A stretch of 64,000 bases of DNA from Diabrotica undecimpunctata. Lineage: Eukaryota; Arthropoda; Insecta; Coleoptera; Chrysomelidae. Under the pieces are notes generated by a model. The model ran no database searches, was not told the DNA's origin, and was given only the letters and a program-made list of their open reading frames with translations. The stretch lies in assembly GCF_040954645.1 (NCBI RefSeq), contig NC_092805.1, forward strand, positions 19,060,741-19,124,740, written 5' to 3'. A program made the position numbers and the translations under genes. Shown piece by piece: positions 11,026-22,499 of the stretch (its first letter is position 1; each line of letters opens with the position of its first letter).

Positions 11026-11094
11026 CAGTGGCTATATCGTTCTGAGGAGACCTAAAGAGGTCGAAATACGTATAAGCGGCTTGTAGCTGCCCTG
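11026..11094 (+). ncRNA. Type I hammerhead ribozyme (retroelement-type)
   Basis: The core CTGAGGA (11042-11048) is followed by stem II GACCT/AGGTC (11049-11053 with 11058-11062, AAAG loop), then GAAA (11063-11066), a short stem III ATA/TAT (11066-11068 with 11071-11073) and the predicted cleavage base A11074. Stem I pairs CGTT (11038-11041) with AGCG (11075-11078, one G-U), then an internal loop, GCTA (11031-11034) with TAGC (11084-11087), and CAG with CTG outermost. All invariant core positions (C3, U4, G5, A6, G8, A9, G12, A13, A14) are present. Such minimal-stem-III hammerheads are known in Penelope-like elements and retrozymes. It lies inside the 3' region of the LINE at 10745-16365, so it arrived in another element. 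Confidence 0.75.
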
Positions 11095-12734
11095 TATCGA
11101 AACAAAAATCTAATACCGTCATTATGTTATATGTAAAAATACTTTAAATTATGAATGTGTTGCTTGTGTGAGTCCATTTCAAATATGTAAAAGAAATAAA
11201 ATAAGACTTACTCACAATCAATTTAATTTTACTACCAAAACGACCGGTTTCGCATTCTACACTTTGCAAAGCATCTTTAGGTCAAACGGTACAAAGTAAA
11301 TTAAATGCTGAAATTATAAAAAATACTTTAGTTGCTTGTAGCTAAACGTACTGTAATTGCTTAGTTATTCGTTAAGAAACTCTTCCTCCGAATAATAAGG
11401 TCTTTCAGATAGACAGGCTTTTGTCAACAATAATTTTTTTGATGAATATAATATAGATTTCTTTACTAACTCAGTGGACGGGATCGGTAAATACACATCA
11501 AAGCTTGAATTTCTGGTGGAGTAGTCATGATTAGGTCTTGCTGGAAAAACGTGTAGGTGTTTACGAATTAAGCAAACAGTTTCTAGAATATATAAAGAGG
11601 GCAGAGTTAAAATTCCGTGATTTTTGAAGTAGCTTCTGCAATGTGTTATTCTACTGAGGCCAAAAAGATACCGTATTGCTCTTTTTTGTAATTTAAAAAT
11701 AACATCAGATTGGGCAGTTGTACTAGAACCCCGAAAAGGAAGGCCATATCGAAGATGAGACCCGAACAAAGAAAAATATGTGATTTTGGAAGATGCTAGA
11801 TTGATTGTCTTCGAAACAGATCTAATTGCATAGCAGGCTGAGGCTAGTTTCTTACTTAACAAATCGATATGAAAGAACCATTTAAGGTTTCTGTCTATAA
11901 AAATACCAAGAAATTTTACAGCATCAACGACACTGATCTGGCTGTTATTAAGAAGCAAGGGTTGAAGAGCTCCTTTATAGTATGATGCTACTATCTTATC
12001 CACGTTAAAAGAAAGTAAATTAGAGTCGGACCAGGTTTTTATTTTAAGTAAATCAGAAGTTATAATTGCATGAAGAGTTGCAATATTAGAGTTCCTCCAG
12101 GTAATACTGGTATCATCAGCAAAAAAAAATTTCCATTGATTTTTAAGTTAGTGATGTCATTTATAAATATAAGGAAAAGTAGAGGACCCAGTACCTAACC
12201 TTGTGGTAGTCCACGTACAATGATTTTGTGACTAGGGTCAGTATCATTTGCTCTAACTAGTTGTTTCCTATTCCTCAAGTAAGATTGGAACCAATTCAAA
12301 GAAATACCTCGAATTGCGTAGAAATTTAGTTTTTTTTATTAAAATGTCGTGATTTACACAATCAAAAGCTTTGACATAGTCACAGAAAACAGTGGCAGTA
12401 TAAAGATTATATTGTGTGGTTAGTGCTTGATAGACTTCATGTACAGAAAACAGCATCTCTGGTACATTTATTACATAAAAAGCAGAACTGACTTTGTGAT
12501 AAAATGTTGTCTTCAACGAGAAAGGACATAAGTCGGGCTTTATAAGTCTCTCAATAATTTTGGATAGGACCTGTAAGGCAATAGGCATATAATTGCAGAC
12601 ATTCGATTTTTCAACACCCTTATGAAGAGGAATAATAATGGCTGTCTTTAGGCACTCTGGAAATATACCTTTTTCAAAGGAATCGTTAATTAGTGAGACC
12701 AGGACTTTCAACACATTTTTTGGAAGATTTAAGA

Positions 12735-12899
12735 AAATTTTTATGGATTTTTATGGAAAGACGCAGTCAGGGAAGACCTGGAGAAGATGGAAGTAAGACC
12801 ATGGGAAATAATAGCACAGGATCGGAATCAATGGAAGGCAATAGTAACTGCGGCAAAAACTCACGAAGAGTTGTAAAAGCCAATGATGATGATGATGAT
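12735..12899 (+). mobile_element. Short RTE-type LINE 3' end inserted in the LINE
   Basis: Plus-strand translation reads WKDAVREDLEKMEVRPWEII and AQDRNQWKAIVTAAKTHEEL, then a stop and a (GATGAT) tail at about 12884-12899. This is the typical C-terminus and tail of RTE-like elements; the element is 5'-truncated to about 165 bp and splits the host LINE between its TD and PKNVLKVLVSL coding segments. Confidence 0.7.
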
Positions 12900-13020
12900 C
12901 AGTACTACAGGAACATTTGCTTTTGATACTACTGATTGTTTGGATCAATTCAGATTTATTAACTGGTCTTATAAAGAATGAATTCGAGACCTTTTTTGCA
13001 TTGGCGAGATAGGAAATAGG

Positions 13021-13960
13021 GGGGTTCAAAGGAGTAGTGATGCGAAATATAAGGTGTTGCTTCCTGATAACACCTCTAGCCACTCCTACTCAATTCCTAT
13101 CCTCACCTCCAAGAAGTCGTGACTTAATCACACGGGTGGACTCTGGCAAACCTAAGCAACCCTACCGGAGATTGGGTAACCAACCCCAGTGAAAAGTAGG
13201 GTCAGGGCCGACGAGGAAGGGAGAAATGGTCCTCCGAAAAGGGGGTTAGGCATAGGGCTAACAACCCTATCCTAGAAAGCACACATGTTACGAATGTTCA
13301 AGGAAAAAAGACCGGATTGATCAAACGACGACTGCGCGAGAAAAAGGTACATGGAACATCCGATCCCTATACAGATCGGGAGCCCTCCAAATTCTGCTCG
13401 GTGAACTGAATAGATATGACATATATATAACAGCTCTGCAGAAAATGAGATGGACCGGCAGTGGAACCATTGACAAAAGACACCACATTATATTCTATAG
13501 TTGCGACGCTAAAGACCACGCACTAGTTACTGGCTTCATTGTAAATACAAAGACTAAGACTAAGTCGTAAGAGACTTTCGCGCTATGAACTCTAAAATGT
13601 GCATCCTGAGACTAAGAGGAACATTTTTTAATTATCGCATCTTAAATGTGCATGTCCCTACAGAGGAAAAGGAAGACGATGCCAAAGAAAAATTCTATGA
13701 AGAACGAGAAGCTGCATACCATTCATGCCCAAAGAATGACATCAAAATTATTTATGATGATCTCAACGCAAAAATAGGAAAAGAGCACCAATACCTACCA
13801 ACTACAGGTAAGCACAGCCTTCATGAGGTATATAATGACAATGGCATCAGACTAATAACTCTAGCAACTTCCCTTAACATGGTCTTTGCCAGCACATGCT
13901 TCCAGCGAAAAAATATTCTTAAGGTAACGTGAGATCTCCAGATGGGATTACAGTAAACAT
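13021..13960 (+). mobile_element. 5' part of an RTE-type LINE (endonuclease) with 15-bp target duplication
   Basis: The sequence reads TWNIRSLYRSGALQILLGEL near 13350, an APE-type endonuclease start, then frameshifts, then 13585-13932 with ILNVHVPTEEKEDDAKEKF, DIKIIYDDLNAKIGKE and a stretch ending near SPDGITVN. That is the N-terminal two thirds of an APE endonuclease. GAGATAGGAAATAGG is at 13006-13020 and 13961-13975, so borders are exact. The RT and 3' end are missing, which is unusual because LINE copies are normally truncated at the 5' end. Confidence 0.75.
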
Positions 13961-14412
13961 GAGATAGGAAATAGGATCTTTTTGTGGCAAAATAGTTAAT
14001 GTTACTCACATTAACAAAGTATTCATTTAGATTTTCAGGATTTGAAAGAGAAAAATTTTGAGCTGTGTTAGCTTTATTTTGAAGATCGTTTATTATGGAC
14101 CAAGTTTCTCTTGCAACATTTTTAGAGTTTCCCAGACGATTCTGATTTTTAGTACATTTTTTTAGCTGCTTTGATAAGTTTTAAATAAGTTCCTCTGTAC
14201 TTGGAGATATATTCAGTGACAAAGACGATGGTAGTAAATTTCTTGAGGTACTGTAGTAAACGCATATTCTTGGCTTATATGCGGATACCTTTGGTAGTCC
14301 AGCCTTTGTGATTTTTTGACTTAATTGCAATTAAAGGAAATACTTTATTGAAAATATAGACAAGCTTATCTAAAAAATCACTGAAATAAATCATGAGCTT
14401 CACCTAAGAAAG

Positions 14413-16258
14413 TAGTGTTGTCCAAAATCGGTCTTGGTCTTGCAGTCTTGGTCTTGTTCTTGCGTTTTCGCAAGACCAAGACCAAGACCGCCTAATTTTA
14501 GCAAGACCAAGACCAAGACTGACCCTGCAAGATTTACGCAAGAACAAGACTAAGCCTGCGAGACTCTTGCGTCTTGCAGTTAGGACGGAGTGTCGTTTTA
14601 GCGAGTATAGTAGTTCGGGTATATGCTTAAAGACTCTATGAGACGCAAAAAATATGTAATAAAAATTTGAAAAACTGGACCTCTGCGCATTACGAACAAT
14701 ACCATAAACATACATCAAAATCATCAATCAAAATATTCATTAAAAACAACACATTTGACACGTGTTCAGAGGTCATAATTACAATGTAAAAATAAAATAT
14801 TTTGTACATCTAGATATCTTTTCCAGCATACGACTTCTTCGCTCTGAAATTAATTGTCCAGATCTTGAGAATAGCTGCTCTCTAATCATAAAATAATCTT
14901 GCATTGCTACGCCGACAGTAATATCGTATCGAAATTTTTTAAAAATATATTAGCTTAGCTATAAAAAATATAACACTTATTATTACGGACACCCACTTAA
15001 TAATTCATTTTTTTTACCATTATAATTTAGTTAGAAGGAATATAAATAAACAAATCTTATTGGCATAAGACTAAACATTGTTTCTGCTGAGTGTGCGATG
15101 AAATCATTCGGTTAAACCAAATTTGCTGAAAGAGCGTGACTAATATTCAAAAGTAACTAACAAATGAATAACAGATAATGTCGGTTACCGTGTAAACAAA
15201 ATACCGAAATATTTAGAATAACGGAGTAACGATATATAATTCTCGGTTTGTTATTAGATACCTAGGGCATTGAATAGTAACGGACATTTATAGTAGTAGT
15301 TGCTTTTTCGACATTACTAAACTTCATTTGACAAGTTTACAATTTGACATGGGGGACAAAGATTCAAAATAGTTTTAGTCGGAATAGTGAGCGTTGGAAT
15401 TATAGATCTAAAAGCAAATTTGATGAGTTTTTCGAAATAATTCATGCATCCCAAATTGCTTTGTTTAAATTGTGCCTACATAGAAAGGTTAAAATGAAAA
15501 TGAAAAACAGAAACACTTCAGGTTTAAGGAAACATCTAATATCTTTTCACAAAAAAGAATTACAATTATTTCTTCCTGAAAAACCAAAATTCTGGTTCCT
15601 AAAAAAATGTTCCTACTACTTTATTTTGGTAAATTAATGTATTTATTAAGTAGATATCTCCTTAATTTAAAATAACTTCTTTTGATTATCATTGCTATCT
15701 TACCTATTCTTTATTTTTTCAAGTTAGTTTTTTATATAAAAGTAGAGCTAAGATTGTAATAACATTTATGTTGCTTTAATAAGTGGATTATAGTTTGTTA
15801 TCTTATCACCTAAAGAATATGTGCCCTTGATACCTGTATGTGGATTTTTGCCACGTACCAATCTTTTTTAAGATTTTCATTTCATATATGGTGGAGGTCC
15901 ATCAATACCTTTCTAGACAGAAAATGTTCTTTAAAATACAGTTAAGTTTATGTCATTAATTTGGTTTTTTTGTGTTTTAACCATGTTTGATTGACTTTCG
16001 TGGGGCATGGTAGATTGCTGGGTTAGTTAGAGCATAGGCAAGGATCGCTTAGATCGTGGCTTCAAACTCCTCTAGTAACGTTTAATAAATAGCAATAGGC
16101 TAATGGGTAACTGCAAGACTTGCAAGACTCTTGCTGCAAGACCAAGACCAAGACTTTGAGTGCAATACCAAGACCAAGACCAAGACCAGGTGTATTGGCG
16201 CAAGACCAAGACCAAGACTGTCTAAGTCTCGTCTTGTTCTTGCATTTGGGCAACACTA
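14413..16258 (+). mobile_element. Complete non-autonomous hAT-type DNA transposon
   Basis: TAAGAAAG flanks both ends (14405-14412 and 16259-16266), an exact 8-bp duplication as made by hAT transposases. Terminal repeats are TAGTGTTGTCCAAAA and TAGTGTTGCCCAAAT (inverted). Just inside each end lie many copies of CAAGACCAAGACC (14430-14585 and 16115-16235), likely subterminal transposase-binding motifs. It interrupts the minus-strand LINE. The only coding remnant is the BED-like ORF at 15344-15637. Confidence 0.85.
15344..15637 (+). pseudogene. BED-type zinc finger remnant of a hAT transposase
   Basis: 97 codons with SKFDEFFEII, then LFKLCLHRKVKMKMKNRNTS and GLRKHLISFHKKELQLFLPE. BED fingers at the N-terminus of hAT transposases bind the element ends. 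One expected zinc-binding cysteine (C-x2-C) appears as F-K-L-C, so the finger is probably inactive. The ORF ends after the finger, with no dimerisation or catalytic domain in the element. Confidence 0.6.
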
Positions 16259-16365
16259 TAAGAAAGGCTGAATTAGGTATCAACTGACGTTGTTAGCTCA
16301 CAGTCTCACTGAAGAATGTGAAAAATATTTATCAGAAATAATAATTTGCCTATTCACCTTTAGGA

Positions 16366-17339
16366 ATCCAATATAAATAAATATATGTCTTTGAAAACTA
16401 ACGTCTTATGATATTTTATTTTCTTAATCCTTTGTTTTGTATTTTTTTTAGCTAAAGATCTGACATTCGTTCAAATATTTTTACACAACTGTTTCAAGAT
16501 TTTCTGAAAACTGTCACCTCTTAATACTCTTTACATCATCAGCTGTCTAGATGTTTTACATCTTTTAAAGAGTTAATTCTTAAAAAATAAATCGCTCAAA
16601 AATGTTAAACATCTTTATCACGTACCTACCTAAATCAACACACAATTGATCCGAATGTTCTAAATACGTTTATAAACTGTAAACGTCTACGTTAAATGTA
16701 AAATCATTAGTTGATATCAGTTCATTGTTTTAATGCCATTAAACAAGTATACTTTTTAGTAGTTCATGCGATATATGTTCACACGATAGTGTTCGTTTCA
16801 ATATGTGAGTATTTGTTGATATTTTGATCATGTAAAAATAATACTAGCTTGTTACTACTTTTTTATAACTTATAATATTCAAGGGGTAGTCAGTTTGACA
16901 TTAAATCATTTTTTTTTTATTTACAAACATTGTTCTGAGGTTATTAGCGAATTTTGGTTAAAGTGAGATAATCGCGTTTGAAAATTTTCGCAAAGATTTC
17001 GCTCTAAGAAATGACGTTATCTTTGAAAGAAATACGTCTCAAATTTCTGATATATTATATATAAAGGGTTTTAAGAGATTTCACAAATCAAACATAACAA
17101 AAAAACATTTTTTTGCTAAATTTTGTAGACTTAGACTATAGTCTATAGTTTTCGTCGAAGCAATTAAGGAAAAAAATACTTACTCTAGACTTAGTAACAG
17201 ATTTATTGAAACAAAATAGTACTGTTTTAAAAGTGACAACAAAAACATTTCTAAAGCTAATCAGAATAACTAAAATTAGAGTATTGTTCATATTCTTCAT
17301 TATCTAACTTTCTGCTTCCATATTTCTGCTACTTTTAAT
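16366..17339. other. Non-coding stretch, nothing recognised
   Basis: AT-rich, no supported ORF or repeat end. Confidence 0.35.
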
Positions 17340-18815
17340 ATTCTATCCCTTTTGTATTTTCGTTCCATTATCGGTTGTATAAGAAGAGTAAAACTTATGG
17401 TGAACCTCAGGAATGCTAGGAAGACTGTTTCCTTTGGGTTTATATAAGTCAAGCAAATCATTCAATTTTTTGGCCTTTATTGGAAGCAAGCTTGTATAAA
17501 GTGAAGGCAATTCTTTAGAATTATAGTTTTTTAATGCATTTCTTTGGTACCGTTGGTACACGGTACCGTTTTATTTTTTAACTCTCTAAAACCTTGCACT
17601 TAATAGATATGTTGTTTATATTGCGTACACACTTAAAGTATAGTTTTAAATATATGGGTTTGCCGTCGTTTTGGCATATCATAATTTATATGGTCACAAA
17701 TAAAGGCAAAAAAAAACTGCAGTAGTATAACATAGATATTATACAACACAAGAAATAATTTCTACAAAACTAGCTGGGTTTGTAAATTTCATTAAAGTAA
17801 GGAAGACACATAGTTGGTCTACCCTCACATGTATCGAAGTAGATTATACACACTATTTTGTTTGGGCTGCTTTTGATCCTAGTGTGTCCTGAATTTTCTT
17901 ATAACATGAAAAGCAGCGTCTTCTTGTTTGTCTAGCACTACCTTCATATTTTTGTTCAACTTATGCTTTACCAAAGACAATTTTGCTTTTTTCACTGGAA
18001 CAATATCTGGTTCACAAGGACTTTCTGTAATATTCCTTCAATATTTTTTTCGCGAATAGATAACATATTGCATCTTTTAGGATTATAACCATAATTATTG
18101 AAAATAACCTACGTACTTACTATGCATGTACCAAGACAAATTTGAAAGAACATTTACTTGTACCACTTAATGCTTTTCCTTAACGGGATATAACATAAAG
18201 ACATTTGATCGGACAAGTTCACACTTTTCTTTACCTTATTATATGCAATAACCTCAGGTGGTTTTAGAATGTCTTCACCTTGTCTATTTTTTTCTTGTCG
18301 GTTGGAGGTTTACTGTATGGCTGGGAACTGTACTAATCATTATTACAGGACGTTTGTCCATCCATTTAGCAACTCTTATGCCATCATAATTTTGTTTTCC
18401 ATATATTTGCCCTTTCTTCAATTTTTTGACATACATTTTTGGTATTTTTTTTCTGTTAGATCTAAGGGTTCCGCAAACATATATTTTACACTAAAGAAAC
18501 TTTTTACATAATTTACACTAATATAATAATTATTAATATATAGTTCTTAATATTATCCTTCCTTCATACAGAAGCTCCTCAAGTAATTCCACGCAAATAT
18601 TGTAGGAATGTCCAAAATCAAATCCACGTCCAAATGCAACAAAATACTACGACACCCACGACTTCGCATTGTGTCCACCGGTGGTACACGACGTTTTTTT
18701 TTAAGAATTTTCACTACAGCCGGCGTGTACCACGGGTGATACATACAAAAAATAACTTTGAAATAGAAAAATATGGTTTTAAACATATAAAAAATACATT
18801 GATAATAGTCAAAAT

Positions 18816-18929
<114 letters not shown>

Positions 18930-19866
18930 ATTACGGATGAGAGGTGAAATTTCGGAATTCTGGGTCGTCGCGAACGTGTTAAAGTTATTATTTTCAGCTC
19001 ATCGGCATAGTCATATTTGAACTTCATTTTATAAGGCCTATCTGATAAAAAGTGCACTTCTTTAATCGTGCTTATTGTTAGCTTTTCTCCGCCATTATCC
19101 TTATCCCAATTTTCTAATTTTACTTTTTGTTTTAAATTAAAAGTCGCTTTGTGCCATTTCTTTTACAATTTATGGCTTTCCAGACACTTTTGCCATTTGA
19201 ATCAACATCATCCATTAATCAGGGGTACATATTGGTGATTGTTGCCTTTTGGCATTTTCAATAACAGCATGCATGCTGTCTCCTTCGTTTTGTGTATGCG
19301 CTGTTTCTAGAAATTGATGAATTGTTTGAAGATTAAGACTCATAGAAGCACAGGAAAAGAATGTGAAAATAAAACGGTTCCATTTTTGTTCGCCACAGTT
19401 ATAAAAATAAAGAATAATCTTTTTGACTCAATTTTTTTTTGATGTTTTAAATTTTTGTAAATGCAACTGCTTATTTCGTTTGGTCCCCTTTTCGCAATCA
19501 CTTCGTGCCACGTATAACAGTAGCCTTTGTTATTTCCCATATCATAAATTGTGAAATTATATGTGGCGAGTTTACTCTTATAATAAAAGTCGCTTACAGC
19601 AGATTGGGGTGTTACGAGGATTTTCTGTAAATCGAAATAAGCGGCACAAACTGATTTATCATTGATCGCCGCTTCCTTATCTGCATCCTTTAAAGCTCTG
19701 GCAGCAATTTTATTAGAAATGTGTTTATCAAACCTATCTTTTATTTTAATTTTATCTTCTGGACTTGCTAGTGGATAAGCTGTACAGAGGCTGCATTGGT
19801 CCTTTTTTCATTTGAAAGATGCAAGATTGAACTCAGCATTAATAATTTCCCTGTATTGTCTCAAGG

Positions 19867-20655
19867 AGGGAATAAAAATAGATGGAGACTATCTAAACAA
19901 CTTACGTTTCGCCGATGATATACTTATAATAGCTGAAGATCTAGGTATGGCAAGAGAGATGGTACAGGAACTCGTTGTGGCTACAGAAAGTGTAGGTTTA
20001 AATATAAATATCTCGAAAACAAAAATCATGACCAATTTCGTACCCAACCAGAACATCAGTATTGGTGGGAAAGAAATAGAACTCGTAGATAGATATAAAT
20101 ACCTGGGACATGAAATTATGATTGGCAGGGATAACCAGACTCATGAACTGAAGAGAAGAATCGGTCTTGGGTGGGCAGCATTTGGAAAACTGAGAGAAAC
20201 TTTTAAAAGTGAGCTGCCCACATGCCTAAAGAGAAAGGTATTTGATCAGTGCATCCTCCCAGTCTTGACGTATGTAGCAGAAACACTTACCTTAACAAAA
20301 GCAGCAGCTACCAAACTGAGAGTCACGAAGAGAAGAATGGAGCGGTCCATGTTAGGAATAACTCTGCGAGACAGAATAACTGAGTGACTGACATCATCGA
20401 GAAGATAGCCAGACTAAAATGGAGATGGGCAGGACACATAGCCAGAATGACAGATGGGCGATGGACAAAGAGGTTAGTGGAATGGAGGCCAAGGGAAGAC
20501 AAGAGAAGTGTCGGTCGACCACCTACAAGATGGACTGACGATTTAAGAAGACTCAATAAAAACTAAATGAGAGCGGCGCAAGATAGACGGGGTTGGAAAC
20601 ATGAGGAAGAGGCCTATGTTCAGCAGTGGACTCTTGAGGCTGGATGATGATGATG
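19867..20655 (+). mobile_element. 5'-truncated RTE-type LINE with 12-bp target duplication
   Basis: The open frame 19812-20387 reads LRFADDILIIAEDLGMAREM (RT motif with the FADD box), RYKYLGHEIMIGRDNQ and a C-terminal block; the next frame has RWAGHIARMTDGRWTKRLVE and GRPPTRWTDDLRR, then [16 protein letters not shown] 3' sequence ending in (GAT)n. ATTGTCTCAAGG flanks it at 19855-19866 and 20656-20667. It splits the transposase-like relic between GTLRQ and YREIINAEFNLASFK. Confidence 0.85.
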
Positions 20656-21718
20656 ATTGTCTCAAGGTACCTATTTTTACATTTTTTTTCTGCGTGGATT
20701 CTATGTACAATCGATGCGTTATTCCAAAGTTAAGACCCTCCTCCAAGTACATTTTTGTTGAATTTTGTCTGGTGTAGTGGGAAGGCACCACAGGAAAAGT
20801 TGAATGTGATTTTGTAGGGAGTTTAAGATGCTTTCATTAATTTTATTTGGTATTGTAGCGTGCTTCCCTCTTCTATTTGCTTCAAGGGATCCACTGTTTC
20901 CAATTTTGCTTAAAGCGGTTGTTATCCACTGTTCGGATATTCCATAAGTATTGAGAAACATAGCTTTGCAAACCAGTATATCGTTATTGTTAAGAGCCAG
21001 TATATATTTTCTAGAAAAATTTCGTCTTAAATTGCCGTCTGTTTTTCTCACTTGCTTTTTATCCACTTTCTTAACGTATCTTGCTATGTAATCCGATTGT
21101 CTAGTGTTATCACCTATTTTCTAAAATGTGTCAAACAATATCTTTCTATTTTCCTCACTTATCTTTTCTCGACATTTATTTCTGCAGTTTTCTTTGGATG
21201 GATTTTTCATCTGCCTGGCAGGAATAAGTTGACTCTTACTTAACTTCTTGAATAATAAGTTATTGACATGCCTAAAGTAGCTCATTCTATATCCATAATC
21301 ATTTAATATATCACCTACGTTTTATTCTTCTTTTATCAGCGTTTCTATCCACTCCCGTATGCTTAGGCATTCCCTAAAGTAATATATGGTTGAATGCTCG
21401 AATAAATGAACTTTAATCAAATAAAGGGCAGATATCTATTTAAGCGAGCTTTTTATACTGAGCGGCATCAGTTAGGACAATTTTGCGTAGTATGACAGAA
21501 GCGTGTATGTAACATAACTTCAAATAACTAATTATAAAAGGTATTTGTTATTGTCAGACAATAGGTGCATTGTCATGTTTTTTGTATTTTAAGTAAATAT
21601 ATATTGTGGGAAATGGATGAAGGTTAAGTTAAATAATGTTACCTTAGGTATAAGCCATAAAGCAATAACTGACTGTAATTATTGTTTGTAGTAGTAGTAA
21701 AAGATATAGACGCATAAT

Positions 21719-22400
21719 ATGCGTATATCTGTGGTAGTAGCAATGCAGCGTCACTTAGCCGGAACAGCGATAGATGTAAACTTATTGTATTTAGCCAAAA
21801 TTGAGAATGATCCAGATTATGCACCTGTGTCGTCCAATGAATTCGACAATAATATAAATGGAAGTGAGTCAGATTCTAGCTACGAATTGCTAGCCCCTGC
21901 AAGTGCTAATCAAGTAAACTTAAGTAATTCAAGATATTCAATTATCGAACTAGAAGAACGCAAGAGAACCTATCCGATACAGAACCAGAAGAAAACGAAT
22001 TTAACTGCGTTCAGGATTTCATTCGAGATATTCATTTTACAGCGCACAATTATAAACAAAGCAGTTGATAAAGCTGAAAGTAAACTGTATACAAAAATTG
22101 GAAAAATAGTAAAAGGGAAAAAAATTGAAAAGCCACTTGTCGAAAGGAAGAAACAGTTACATAAGAACTCATGAAGTTAAAAAACCATGTAAATGCAAAT
22201 TCAATTGCGCTGAAAAAAATTCGTATACTATTATAGGCAAAAAGATTTTAATATACAATAATACTGGCGATTGGAAAAAGAACACCAAAAACAGTTCATC
22301 TCAGAATAAAACGTCACCAAGAGTTTATTCCTACAAATACTATCTAACATCAGAGAAAGCAGAAGTGTGTGTTTGTAAGATATTTCTTTTGGCGACATAA
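21719..22400 (+). pseudogene. N-terminal part of a second transposase-like copy of the same family
   Basis: Two overlapping frames (21719-22174 and 22125-22400) give an acidic N-terminus (IENDPDYAPVSSNEFDNNIN), then KKPCKCKFNCAEK, GDWKKN and AEVCVCKIFLLAT before a stop. The cysteine-rich start, the GDW block and the VCK-FLxT block occur in the same order as in the minus-strand relic at 17340-21320, so both belong to one family and lie head to head. A frameshift and stop make it a relic. Confidence 0.5.
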
Positions 22401-22499
22401 GTATAGAAGAGAACACGCTCCTTATAGAAAATAGCTTCCCAGTGATGTAAACATTACATTCATGTACAAGTTTGTAGACTATTATATTCAAACACAGTT

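Larger units (their letters stand above)
10745..16365 (-). pseudogene. LINE (Jockey/CR1-type) interrupted by several insertions
   Basis: The minus strand starts 5' near 16365 and continues through an endonuclease-RT linker (GWTTKGIRI, about 14290), PISYLANAKKVSNSFFIRPV near 13010, the RT fingers (IIIPLHKG; VFCDYVKAFDCVNHDILIKK near 12360), a GLPQG*VLGPLLF block near 12200 with an in-frame stop, FADDTSIT near 12115, and a C-terminal region (12003-11365) with VKFLGIFIDRNLKW and HGILTLPSLYILETVCLIRK. The 3' end, AT-rich, is at about 10745. It is broken by stops and by insertions at 10990-11350, 12735-12899, 13021-13960 and 14413-16258. No RNase H is seen, in line with Jockey/CR1 clades. Confidence 0.75.

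Noticed and set aside
11240..11300. Second hammerhead-like motif on the minus strand (CTAAAGATGC...GCGAAACCGGTC)
   Set aside because: The conserved CTGANGA core reads CTAAAGA (G5 lost) and no convincing stem II closes, so I do not call a ribozyme; it may be a decayed one.
14404..14727. ORF rich in SWSWSCENARTRPRL-type repeats
   Set aside because: An artefact of the CAAGACC subterminal repeats of the hAT element; the same on the other end at 16062-16283.
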